Part shown: piece after piece, positions 37,611-46,054 of the stretch
Layout of the letters: the number at the start of each line of letters is the position of its first letter
Numbering within the stretch: the stretch's first letter is position 1
From: Bacteroidaceae bacterium
Lineage (GTDB): Bacteria > Bacteroidota > Bacteroidia > Bacteroidales > Bacteroidaceae
Direction: 5' to 3'
Length of the DNA: 64,000 nt
NCBI GenBank assembly: GCA_016280445.1
Contig: JAEEGS010000038.1
Location: forward strand, 33,780-97,779
Translations under genes and position numbers: made by a program
The notes under the pieces: model-generated
What the model saw: the letters and a program-made list of their open reading frames with translations, nothing else
The model's database searches: none
What the model was told of the DNA's origin: nothing

Positions 37611-38468
37611 ATGGAACTGATGACCCGTATAGACATTCCGCAGTCGGAATGGAAAATCGCTGCTGGCGCCAAGGTGTTGCTGGTCGGCTCTTGCTTTGCC
37701 GATGAGGTGGGGGAGAAGATGGTGCGTGGTGGCTTTCAGGCCATGGTCAACCCCTTCGGCACGCTCTACAATCCTTCCAGCATCGCGGCCAGTCTGCTTC
37801 GGAGCATCAGCGAGAAGGAATACACGGAGGAGTCGCCCGAACTGGTACGGGGCGAACAGGATGGTGTGTGGCATTCGTGGATGCACCACAGCCGTTTCTC
37901 CTCTGGGGAGCGGGCGGTGTTGGTGGACAACATCAACCAGACCATGCATGAGGTGGCTGATTTCCTCCGCGAAGCCGATGTGCTGATTGTCACACTCGGC
38001 ACTGCCATCATCTACCGCTTGAGGGAATCAGGCATGTTGGTGGCCAATTGTCACAAGCAGCCTGACCGTTTGTTTGTCCGCGAGTGCTTGACGGCCTACG
38101 ACATAGCCGACCAGTGGCAGATGCTCCTCCAGTTGCTGGAGAGTGTCAACCCCAAGTTGCGTGTCATCTTCACGGTCAGCCCCATCCGCCACAAGCGCGA
38201 TGGCTACCACATGAACCAAATCTCGAAAGGGATTCTGCTGCAAGCGGTGGACTCCCTCAGTTATTACTTCCCCTCCTATGAAATCATGCTGGACGAACTG
38301 CGCGATTATCGCTTCTATGCCGACGACATGATACACCCGTCGGCACAGGCGGTTGAGTACATCTGGCAGCGGTTTCAGGACACTTATTTTGATAACAAGA
38401 CCAAAGATGCGGTGGCGAAGGCTGAGAAAGCATGGCGGCAGAGCCAGCATCGTCACATTGTAAATTGA
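37611..38468 (+). CDS. GSCFA domain protein (SGNH-like esterase)
   Basis: A 285-residue soluble protein of the GSCFA family, related to SGNH hydrolases. The family-naming motif is at VGSCFADEVG (Ser nucleophile region), then NPFGTLYNPSSIAASL, a conserved TLGTAIIYR and the C-terminal ADDMIHPSAQAVEYIW with the Asp-xx-His pair. Substrate unknown, perhaps acyl groups on glycans. It precedes murF-alr by 25 bases in the same direction, which fits a cell-wall setting. Confidence 0.92.
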   Translation: MELMTRIDIPQSEWKIAAGAKVLLVGSCFADEVGEKMVRGGFQAMVNPFGTLYNPSSIAASLLRSISEKEYTEESPELVRGEQDGVWHSWMHHSRFSSGERAVLVDNINQTMHEVADFLREADVLIVTLGTAIIYRLRESGMLVANCHKQPDRLFVRECLTAYDIADQWQMLLQLLESVNPKLRVIFTVSPIRHKRDGYHMNQISKGILLQAVDSLSYYFPSYEIMLDELRDYRFYADDMIHPSAQAVEYIWQRFQDTYFDNKTKDAVAKAEKAWRQSQHRHIVN

Positions 38469-38493
38469 AAATTGCCAAATTGTTAACGACAAG

Positions 38494-41007
38494 ATGTATA
38501 CGATAGACGAGATTGCGCAAGTCATTGGCGCAAAGAGAAAAGGAATGGCAAAGGCAAAAATCAACTGGCTGCTCATCGACAGCCGAAGCCTTTGTTTTCC
38601 AGAAGAGACGCTCTTCTTCGCCCTGAGAACGGAGAAGAACGATGGACATAAGTATATAGAGGAGTTGTACCGAAGAGGAGTGCGCAACTTTGTGGTGGAG
38701 GAGTCCCACCTCTCACCCTTTTTGCAGGGAGGGAGCGATGTCTCTGCTTGCAACTTCCTCATGGTGAAGTCGCCTCTGAAGGCCTTGCAGGACTTGGCAG
38801 CCTACCATCGTGGTAAACTGGACATCCCCATCATTGCCATCACTGGTTCCAACGGTAAGACGACGGTGAAGGAGTGGCTGTATCAGTTACTCTCTCCCGA
38901 CTTCAACGTGAGCCGTTCGCCCCGTAGTTACAACAGTCAGGTGGGTGTTCCTCTCAGCGTCTGGTTTATCGACCATCACAACGACCTTGCCATCATCGAG
39001 GCAGGTATCTCGCAACCAGGCGAGATGGTCAACCTTGAACGCATCATCAAGCCTACCATCGGTGTGATGACCAATCTGGGTGCAGCCCATCAGGAGAACT
39101 TCATGAGTTACGACATCAAGTGTGCCGAGAAGATGCTTCTTTTTAAGGACTGCCAGAAGGTGGTTATCAACTCGGATAACATCACGATTCGCCGTTGTAT
39201 GGATGCCTTGCCCGACCGCATTGAACGCGTCGCGCTGAACGTGCGGCAGATAGAGAAGGAGGGCGACCAGGCCATCATTCACTTTGAGTACGAGGGCGTG
39301 GTAGGGAAATACACCATCCATTTCATCGACGATGCGGCCATCGAGAACTCCATCACTTGCTTTGCGACGGCAGCCCCCTTCTTCTTCCCCCAAGGGGGAA
39401 TGAACCGTCTGGATGGAAACTCCTCCCCTTTTGGGGAGGCTGGGAAGGGGCTTCAAGTCCTCTGTGAACGCATGAGCCGTCTGGAGCAGGTGGCCATGCG
39501 TCTGGAGGTGAAGGACGGCAAGAACGGGTGCACGCTCATCAACGACTCGTACAATTCGGATGTGCAGTCGTTGGACATCGCGCTCGACTTCATGAACCGT
39601 CGTCCCGAGACGAGTCTTCAGTGTAGGACGTTGATACTCAGCGACATCCTACAGAGTGGGGAGTCACCCCGCAGTCTCTACTCGCGGGTGGCACAGATGG
39701 CGGCATCGCGTGGCATTGAGAAAGTCATCGGTGTGGGCAAAGAACTCTGTGCCTGTGCCGACTACTTCCCGATGGAGCACGAGATGTTCCGCACCACCGA
39801 CGCACTGATTCGTAGCGAAGTCTTTGAGCGTCTGCACAATGAATTCATCCTCATCAAGGGAGCGCGTCAGTTCCGTTTCGACAAGTTGAGCGACCTCCTC
39901 ACCTTGAAGGTGCACCAGACCATCCTGGAGGTGAACCTCAACGCCTTGGTCAACAACGTGCGCTACTATCGCCACTTCATGCAGCCCGAAACCAAGATGG
40001 TCTGCATGGTCAAGGCCAGTGGCTACGGTGTCGGCTCGTTAGAGACCAGCAAGACCCTTCAGGACAACGGTGTGGACTACTTGGCCGTGGCGGTGGCCGA
40101 TGAAGGCGTTGACCTGCGTGAAGCCGGCATCACCGCCAACATCATGATTATGAATCCCGAAACCACCTCGTTCAAGATGCTCTTCGACTATCGTCTGGAG
40201 CCAGAGGTGTTCAGTTTCGACCTGCTCGATCAACTCATCCATGCGGCTGAGAAAGAGGGTATTACCAACTTCCCCATTCACATCAAGATAGACACAGGCA
40301 TGCACCGTCTGGGCTTCGACCCTACTGCCGATATGCCACGTCTCATCGAGCGTTTGCGTCGTCAGACCGCCCTGGTGCCTTGTTCCGTCTTTAGCCACTT
40401 TGTCGGCAGCGATGGCGACGAGTTCGACACGTTCTCTCGTCAGCAGTTCAGGCTCTTCGACCAGGCCAGTCAGCAGTTGCAGGCGGCCTATCCCCACAAG
40501 ATTATTCGTCACATCTGCAATTCCGCAGGCATCGAGCACTTCCCTGAGTACCACCTCGACATGGTGCGTCTTGGTCTCGGTCTCTACGGCATCAACGCCC
40601 GCAACAACCATATATTAAATAATGTGGCGACCCTCAAGACCACCATCCTCCAGATTCGCGAAGTGCCTGCTGGCGACTCCATCGGCTACTCGCGTCGCAC
40701 CACTCTGGCACGCGACAGTCGCATTGCTGCCATCCCGATTGGTTATGCCGACGGTCTCAACCGCCACCTGGGCAACCGTGCCTGCTACTGCCTCGTCAAT
40801 GGGCAGAAAGCCGACTATGTAGGCAACATCTGTATGGATGTCTGCATGATAGATGTGACCGATATCGACTGCAAGGAGGGTGACATCGTCGAAATCTTCG
40901 GCGACAATCTCCCTGTGACCGTCCTCAGCGATGCCCTCGACACCATCCCCTACGAAGTGCTCACCGGCATCAGCAACCGTGTCCAAAGAGTGTACATCCA
41001 AGAATAA
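38494..41007 (+). CDS. Bifunctional MurF ligase / alanine racemase
   Basis: Couples two steps of wall synthesis: racemase makes D-Ala, MurF adds D-Ala-D-Ala to UDP-MurNAc-tripeptide. MurF occupies about residues 1-455, with the ATP loop ITGSNGKTT (116-124). Alanine racemase fills about 465-837, with the PLP lysine in MVKASGYGVGS and the catalytic Tyr in IGYSRRTTLA. The fusion is normal in Bacteroidetes. Odd: residues about 294-321 (containing GMNRLDGNSSPFGEAGKGL) are the translation of a GC-rich palindromic element and interrupt the MurF domain; the same peptide type interrupts a glycosyltransferase at 53 kb. A smaller suspect segment is SPFLQGGSD (74-82). Confidence 0.95.
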   Translation: MYTIDEIAQVIGAKRKGMAKAKINWLLIDSRSLCFPEETLFFALRTEKNDGHKYIEELYRRGVRNFVVEESHLSPFLQGGSDVSACNFLMVKSPLKALQDLAAYHRGKLDIPIIAITGSNGKTTVKEWLYQLLSPDFNVSRSPRSYNSQVGVPLSVWFIDHHNDLAIIEAGISQPGEMVNLERIIKPTIGVMTNLGAAHQENFMSYDIKCAEKMLLFKDCQKVVINSDNITIRRCMDALPDRIERVALNVRQIEKEGDQAIIHFEYEGVVGKYTIHFIDDAAIENSITCFATAAPFFFPQGGMNRLDGNSSPFGEAGKGLQVLCERMSRLEQVAMRLEVKDGKNGCTLINDSYNSDVQSLDIALDFMNRRPETSLQCRTLILSDILQSGESPRSLYSRVAQMAASRGIEKVIGVGKELCACADYFPMEHEMFRTTDALIRSEVFERLHNEFILIKGARQFRFDKLSDLLTLKVHQTILEVNLNALVNNVRYYRHFMQPETKMVCMVKASGYGVGSLETSKTLQDNGVDYLAVAVADEGVDLREAGITANIMIMNPETTSFKMLFDYRLEPEVFSFDLLDQLIHAAEKEGITNFPIHIKIDTGMHRLGFDPTADMPRLIERLRRQTALVPCSVFSHFVGSDGDEFDTFSRQQFRLFDQASQQLQAAYPHKIIRHICNSAGIEHFPEYHLDMVRLGLGLYGINARNNHILNNVATLKTTILQIREVPAGDSIGYSRRTTLARDSRIAAIPIGYADGLNRHLGNRACYCLVNGQKADYVGNICMDVCMIDVTDIDCKEGDIVEIFGDNLPVTVLSDALDTIPYEVLTGISNRVQRVYIQE
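39372..39452. repeat. In-frame palindromic element inside murF-alr
   Basis: About 81 bases made of CCCCCAAGGGGG, then AACCGTCTGGATGGAAACTC, then CTCCCCTTTTGGGGAG, bounded by imperfect AGCCCC..GGGGCT ends. The order and spacing match the 53420-53500 element read on the minus strand. Confidence 0.85.
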
Positions 41008-41016
41008 CCCATCAGC

Positions 41017-41052
41017 CCTATACGACCTATATGTCCTATAAGTCTGATAAGC
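41017..41052 (+). repeat. 9-base tandem repeat, CCTATAnGT type
   Basis: CCTATACGA, CCTATATGT, CCTATAAGT, CTGATAAGC run end to end, starting 10 bases after the murF-alr stop and ending 13 bases before the C10 peptidase start. Confidence 0.75.
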
Positions 41053-41064
41053 CCCATTAAGCTC

Positions 41065-42723
41065 ATGCAAAAAAAAGTCCTCTTCCTTCTCCTCCTTCTC
41101 ACAGCCCATTCCATGATGGCGCAGCGGGCGATTCGTCGCAGCAGCACACTGTATGTGGAGGCGCAGCAACTGCCCGACCGTGTGGAGCCCATGCTCACCG
41201 ACCGCTGGCACCAGTATGCCCCCTACAACAGCCTGTGCCCCCTCGATGAGAATGGAGAGCGCTGTGCGGTGGGTTGTGTGGCGACGGCCATGGCGGAAGT
41301 CATGTACTACTGGCGGTGGCCCGAGCAAGGAGTAGGGTACTATGAGTATAAAGATTCGCTGGGTTGCAAGCAGACGCTTTCTGCCCGCTTCTCCGACCAC
41401 ACCTACGATTGGGACAACATCCTCGATGTCTATGCCGCAGGGGCTTACCAACAGAATCAGGTGGATGCGGTGTCCTTGCTCTGCAGCGATTGTGGCATTG
41501 CCGTCAACATGCGCTATGGCAAGGACTCCAGTGGGGCCAAGAGTGTGCGTCAGCCCATTGCGCTGGCCGACTTCTTCTCCTACGACCGAGGGGTGCAGAT
41601 GTACTACCGCGACTTCTACTCCCTTGCCGAAATCACCCTCATGCTCAAGCAGGAACTGGCGGCAGGGCGTCCTGTGCTCATCTCTGGCTACAACCTCAAC
41701 GGAGGTCATGCCTACGTCATCGATGGCTACAATGAAGACGAGGAGTTCCATATCGCCTTGGGCATGGGCGACGGTTGGGGAGATGGCTGGACCGCGCTGC
41801 CCAACATGACCCCCGACCAGCCCGAGTGGTACGACCGCGACAGTCCTGAGAACGGCTACAATCTCTTTCAGATATTCGTCATGGGCATCATGCCCCAAAC
41901 CCATCCGCTTGCCACGGGCATTGAGCGGCACCAGTTTGTCTTCCAGTACATCAGTGCCGTGCTTGACGCTCGGCAACCTAAGCCCGTTTATGGACGCAAC
42001 CGTGTGGAGGTCAGCGTTGGCAACCTTGCCAATATTGGATGGAACCTCCATACCGACTCCGTGGCGCTGATGCTCATGCGTGATGGTGAGCGGGTGGCTC
42101 CTCTCCACGTCTATACCCACAACTTCTTGCTGGAGGAAGTGGAAGACACCGCCTACACCGACACCATCCGTGTCTCCATCCCGAACAACATCGCTGACGG
42201 CGTTTACACCATCGTGCCCATGTATCGCGACAATGGTCTCGACGGCATGCCCGAGTGGCGCGAGGCCCGCACCTCCACAGGAACGCCCAACTATCTGATT
42301 GCCAACATTAAGGGAAGGAATGTCACCCTGAGCAGCGACACCCTTTCCTATGCCTACCTCACCCTCGAAGACATCGACTTTCCCGATGTGCTCATGACCG
42401 AGAGCCGACCGGAGTACAGTTTCACCTTCCGAGGCCACAATGCCGAGATGGCTGGCCGTTTCTATCTCCTCATGGAGCCTCTCGATCCCGACAAGAAATC
42501 CTTCTTCCTCCATCGGCAGGGCATCACCATCGACAAGGACGAAGTCACCACACGCCGTTTTCATAAGAGTCGTGTCTATCCCCACCATGAAGGGCAGTAC
42601 CGGCTCCATGTGTGTTATGAGGCTGACCTCTTCTCTGATTATCTGATAGAACTACCTTTGCCCGAAGAGAAAATCGTCACCATCTTGCCCGTCGGGGGCA
42701 TCCAGATAGCCGACCGGCAGTAA
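41065..42723 (+). CDS. C10 family cysteine peptidase (streptopain-like)
   Basis: A secreted cysteine protease of 552 residues. Signal peptide MQKKVLFLLLLLTAHSMMAQ. The catalytic Cys is C71 in AVGCVATAMAEVMYY and the catalytic His is H215 in GGHAYVIDGY, followed by WGDGW. The prodomain seen in SpeB is very short here (about 20-45). Residues about 290-552 are additional beta domains, seemingly immunoglobulin-like. No clear type IX sorting tail is seen. Related Bacteroides and Prevotella enzymes act on host or dietary proteins; the substrate here is unknown. Confidence 0.9.
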   Translation: MQKKVLFLLLLLTAHSMMAQRAIRRSSTLYVEAQQLPDRVEPMLTDRWHQYAPYNSLCPLDENGERCAVGCVATAMAEVMYYWRWPEQGVGYYEYKDSLGCKQTLSARFSDHTYDWDNILDVYAAGAYQQNQVDAVSLLCSDCGIAVNMRYGKDSSGAKSVRQPIALADFFSYDRGVQMYYRDFYSLAEITLMLKQELAAGRPVLISGYNLNGGHAYVIDGYNEDEEFHIALGMGDGWGDGWTALPNMTPDQPEWYDRDSPENGYNLFQIFVMGIMPQTHPLATGIERHQFVFQYISAVLDARQPKPVYGRNRVEVSVGNLANIGWNLHTDSVALMLMRDGERVAPLHVYTHNFLLEEVEDTAYTDTIRVSIPNNIADGVYTIVPMYRDNGLDGMPEWREARTSTGTPNYLIANIKGRNVTLSSDTLSYAYLTLEDIDFPDVLMTESRPEYSFTFRGHNAEMAGRFYLLMEPLDPDKKSFFLHRQGITIDKDEVTTRRFHKSRVYPHHEGQYRLHVCYEADLFSDYLIELPLPEEKIVTILPVGGIQIADRQ

Positions 42724-42738
42724 AAAGAACCTGTGCGT

Positions 42739-43860
42739 ATGAAGATACATGTAGTGAGTTTCCATGTGCCTTATCCTCCCAACTACGGAGGTGCTGTCGA
42801 TGTCTTCTACAAGTTGAAGGCCTTGCAGCGGGCGGGCTATGCCATCGTGCTTCACACCTTCCTTTACGACGGTGAGGCGCACGAAGCCCTGGAGTCGCTC
42901 TGCGAACGTGTCTATTACTACCCTCGTCACACAGGGCTCCTGCGTCAGTTCTCCCTGCTTCCCTACAACGTGGTGAGCCGCCAGGACGACCAACTGCTGG
43001 CCCGTCTGCTCAGCGACGACAGTCCCATCCTCTTCGAGGGACTGCACACCTGCGGCTACCTGGCCGACCCGCGTTTGAAAGGACGGGTGAAGATGGTGCG
43101 TATGCACAACATCGAACATGACTACTATCGCCGTCTGGCTAAGCAGACCCGTGGATGGCGACAACTCTTCCTTCGGTTGGAAGCGGCACGTTTCGAGCGT
43201 TTCCAGCCCATCTTACGGCATGCCGATGTCATCTTTGCCATCTCCACTGCCGACCAAGCCTATCTGGCGCAACAATTTCCCCAACAGCAAGTCCGCCTTC
43301 TGCCTTGTTTCTTCGACGACACCTTCGTTGAGGCAGAAGGAGGCACAGAACCCTACCTGCTTTATCATGGCAACCTTGCCGTGGCCGAGAATGTGGCGGC
43401 TGTCCGCCACATCATTCAGTCCGTCTTGCCCCTCATGGCCTCCAGTGGCTCCGTTCGTCTGGTGGTGGCAGGCCGTAATCCCTCGCCAGCCATACGACGT
43501 TGGGCTCACGAGGTTAACGGCGTAAGGCTCATCGCCAATCCGACGCAGGAGGAACTGGACCAGTGGGTTGCCAAAGCGCGTGTCAACCTGCTCTTCACCT
43601 TCCAGCCCACAGGCATCAAGTTGAAGTTGCTTCACTCATTGGTGAAAAGCCGTGGCTACTGCGTGGCCAACGACACGATGTTGCAAGGAAACAATTTGGG
43701 CGAGTTGTGCCAGGTGGCCAACACGCCCAAAGAACAGGCCGACTTATTGATGCGGCTCCTGCAGTCCACTCCCTCTGCCGACGAGATTCGTGCCCGTCAG
43801 CAACGGTTGCAACAATTGGGCTACAACACCGTAAAACCTATATCAGAATGTTTTATATAA
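42739..43860 (+). CDS. Glycosyltransferase family 1 (GT4-like)
   Basis: A 373-residue GT-B transferase. The N-terminal domain begins MKIHVVSFHVPYPPNYGGAVDVFYKLKAL, and the second domain has LLYHGNLAVAENVAAVRHIIQ and IKLKLLHSLVKSRGYCVAND. The classical EX7E motif of GT4 is not obvious. The start at 42739 (ATG) is favoured over a GTG at 42733. It follows the C10 peptidase by 15 bases. The acceptor glycan is unknown; surface polysaccharide is likely. Confidence 0.85.
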   Translation: MKIHVVSFHVPYPPNYGGAVDVFYKLKALQRAGYAIVLHTFLYDGEAHEALESLCERVYYYPRHTGLLRQFSLLPYNVVSRQDDQLLARLLSDDSPILFEGLHTCGYLADPRLKGRVKMVRMHNIEHDYYRRLAKQTRGWRQLFLRLEAARFERFQPILRHADVIFAISTADQAYLAQQFPQQQVRLLPCFFDDTFVEAEGGTEPYLLYHGNLAVAENVAAVRHIIQSVLPLMASSGSVRLVVAGRNPSPAIRRWAHEVNGVRLIANPTQEELDQWVAKARVNLLFTFQPTGIKLKLLHSLVKSRGYCVANDTMLQGNNLGELCQVANTPKEQADLLMRLLQSTPSADEIRARQQRLQQLGYNTVKPISECFI

Positions 43861-43861
43861 A

Positions 43862-43958
43862 AATCTTCCCAATCTTCCTAATCTACCGCGAAGCGGTGTA
43901 GTATAAAAGAAACTACGCCGACAAGTCGGCAGATTGGGGGGATTAGGAGGATTGCTAC
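43862..43958. terminator. Compound hairpin region with inverted 9-base arrays
   Basis: AATCTTCCC, AATCTTCCT, AATCTACCG (43862-43888) face GATTGGGGG, GATTAGGAG, GATTGCTAC (43932-43958) as inverted 9-base arrays. Inside are ACCGC/GCGGT, GTAGT/ACTAC and a perfect GCCGAC-AA-GTCGGC hairpin (43917-43930). It separates two convergent genes, so a terminator role is plausible. Confidence 0.65.
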
Positions 43959-46024
43959 TTAATCACCAGAATCTTTGCCACAGCACCCTTCTTGCCGGCT
44001 TCGTCCGTACACAGTGCATAGTAGATGCCGGACGAGACGCGGCGGCCGTTTTGGTGGCAGCAGTTCCATGAGAACTCGCCGCCCACGCTGGTGCCTTCAG
44101 CCACGAGTTTGCCAGCAGCACTCACAATCTTCACGTTCGAGTTGTACATCAGTCCGGTGATGTGTACTGACCCTTCGTATTCGGGGCGCACAGGGTTGGG
44201 GAACACCTTCAGGTTGCTCGAACTCATCGAGGTGGCAGGGTCGGTCGCGTCGCCTTGGTAGGAGCACAACCCTGCATAGGTGGCGATGAACACCTCGCCC
44301 GTCTCGCCGTTGATGGCAATGTCGTTGATTTCGTTGCTGATGAGCGGGCTGTTCTCCTTCGTGAAGTGTTCCAGCGTCTCCATGCCGTCGGCACTCAGCA
44401 GATACACGCCACTCTCCCGTGTGCCCACCCATTTGCGGTTGCCGCCGTCGATGGTGATGCACTTGATAGGCACACCGCTCAGCAGGTAGTCGCCCAGGCC
44501 CGAGCCGTCGTTGCGGGGCACGATGGGTTGTGTGAAGGTGAAGTTGCTGTTGAACACCTCTTCAGGCGTGTCCGTCATGAAGATGCCATAATTATTTCCC
44601 ATCCACATGGCGCCGTTCAGGTCCTCCGTCACGCAGAAGAACGTCTCGGGCGTGTACGTGTCGCCGTTCTGGTTCTTGAACTGGTAGAAGAACTTGGACT
44701 GGTCGTCCTTCTGATTCTCAAGGGTGCCATTGGTGTTCACCACCAGCACACCCGCCAGCGAGCTCGTACCCGTCACTGCGTTGTAGTTGGCCATGCGTCG
44801 GCTGGTAATCCAAGCCCAGCCACGCTTGTCGAACACTGTGTGGTCAAACGTCTCGTAGGCAGCGATGTCCTTATAGTAATGGGAAACCCATTTGCCGTCC
44901 TTCTTCAGGATGCGCACCACCGTGTCAGTCTGGTTGCACAGCATCCAGAGGTTGCCCTGCGGGTCAAACGACAGGCCCGTGGTCCAGATGTAGTGGTAGT
45001 AGTCGGAGGCGGATGGGATGATGCTCTTCAGCGGCGAGTTGTCGCTGTCGTAGTGCTTCACAAACTTCTTGTTGCGGAACTCGTAGAGGCCGCCCCTCAC
45101 GGTGCCCACCCAGTGGTGCTGCTCGTCGGCAGGGTCTTGCACCACGTCCGTCACGTTGAGGTAGGTCCGTGGCTTCTCCGCCTCTACGGGACCCTCCTCG
45201 TCGAACGCGCTCCAACGACCGTTCTCATAACACATCACACAGCCTGTGTGGTTCTTGTTCGGGTAGTAGAAGTTGCCGCCTGCCACCAGCAGACGGTTGC
45301 CCGCCATGTGGAGTTGGTAGGCCCAGTTCTCCTTTGGAGAGTCAGGCACGATGTCCTTCACCTGCTCCAGCGCCTTTGTGGCCGCAGTCTGTTCCTCCTC
45401 GGTCGGTCCGAAAGAAACCTTTTGGCTGGACACCGACACCCAGTTGTTCTGGTCCTGCAGGTTCGACTTGCGGTCGCCCTGCTTCACGCCGCTGGCCAGT
45501 TTCACATAGATGTTCCCATCCACGATGGTCGCCTGTTTCACCGGCTCATTGAAGGTGAAGAAATTCACGAAGTAGCCTTTCTGCAGGTTCACCAGTGCCA
45601 GTCCGGCATTTGTGCTGATGAGTGCCTCGTCGCCCACCACTTTCAGTTCGTTCAGTGTACGGTCGCTGAGTGTCTTGTTTTTCAGGTCAGGCATATTCCA
45701 CGACGAGTTGTTCAGTCCAATCAGGTCGATGTTGCCGTTCTCGTAGAGCGCCACCAGGCATTTCGCCGTCGTGGAGTAGGCAATGTCCTTGATGCCGAAG
45801 TCGCTCAGCGTGTTCGACTTGTCATAGCCCTCCAGGGTCTTGTCCTCCGTGTCGTAACTGTACAAGTTCCCCTTGGCCAGCACAAAGATACGTGCATCCG
45901 TCTTCACTGCCTTCGTGGCGTTGTGGTAGGAGGCATACACCTTCCAGTTGCCCACCTGTGCCTTGCTCATGCCCATCATCAGCCACAAGCCCAGCAACAT
46001 CCATATTGTTCTATGTCTCGTCAT
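43955..46024 (-). CDS. PorZ-like beta-propeller protein with type IX sorting domain
   Basis: A 689-residue exported protein. Signal peptide to about MSKAQ. The N-terminal half is a PorZ N-terminal propeller (VGNWKVYASYHNATKAVKTDARIFVLAKGNLYSYD), with more propeller repeats to about residue 590 (GYIY-like blades, WVGTRESGVYLLSADGMETL). The last 80 residues form a type A C-terminal domain (KVFPNPVRPEYEGSVHITGLM..KILVIK). PorZ is a surface component of the type IX attachment complex, so the genome should encode that system. It is followed by prmC in the same direction. Confidence 0.85.
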   Translation of the reverse strand: MTRHRTIWMLLGLWLMMGMSKAQVGNWKVYASYHNATKAVKTDARIFVLAKGNLYSYDTEDKTLEGYDKSNTLSDFGIKDIAYSTTAKCLVALYENGNIDLIGLNNSSWNMPDLKNKTLSDRTLNELKVVGDEALISTNAGLALVNLQKGYFVNFFTFNEPVKQATIVDGNIYVKLASGVKQGDRKSNLQDQNNWVSVSSQKVSFGPTEEEQTAATKALEQVKDIVPDSPKENWAYQLHMAGNRLLVAGGNFYYPNKNHTGCVMCYENGRWSAFDEEGPVEAEKPRTYLNVTDVVQDPADEQHHWVGTVRGGLYEFRNKKFVKHYDSDNSPLKSIIPSASDYYHYIWTTGLSFDPQGNLWMLCNQTDTVVRILKKDGKWVSHYYKDIAAYETFDHTVFDKRGWAWITSRRMANYNAVTGTSSLAGVLVVNTNGTLENQKDDQSKFFYQFKNQNGDTYTPETFFCVTEDLNGAMWMGNNYGIFMTDTPEEVFNSNFTFTQPIVPRNDGSGLGDYLLSGVPIKCITIDGGNRKWVGTRESGVYLLSADGMETLEHFTKENSPLISNEINDIAINGETGEVFIATYAGLCSYQGDATDPATSMSSSNLKVFPNPVRPEYEGSVHITGLMYNSNVKIVSAAGKLVAEGTSVGGEFSWNCCHQNGRRVSSGIYYALCTDEAGKKGAVAKILVIK

Positions 46025-46054
46025 GTCTTTCTTTTTCTATTATAACGAACTCAT

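Noticed and set aside
40615..42609. 664-codon minus-strand open frame opposite the C10 peptidase
   Set aside because: Antisense shadow; the plus strand encodes intact Cys and His motifs and a signal peptide.
44255..46045. 596-codon plus-strand open frame opposite the PorZ-like gene
   Set aside because: Shadow frame rich in Val, His and Arg with no motifs. The minus-strand protein has a signal peptide, propeller repeats and a sorting domain.
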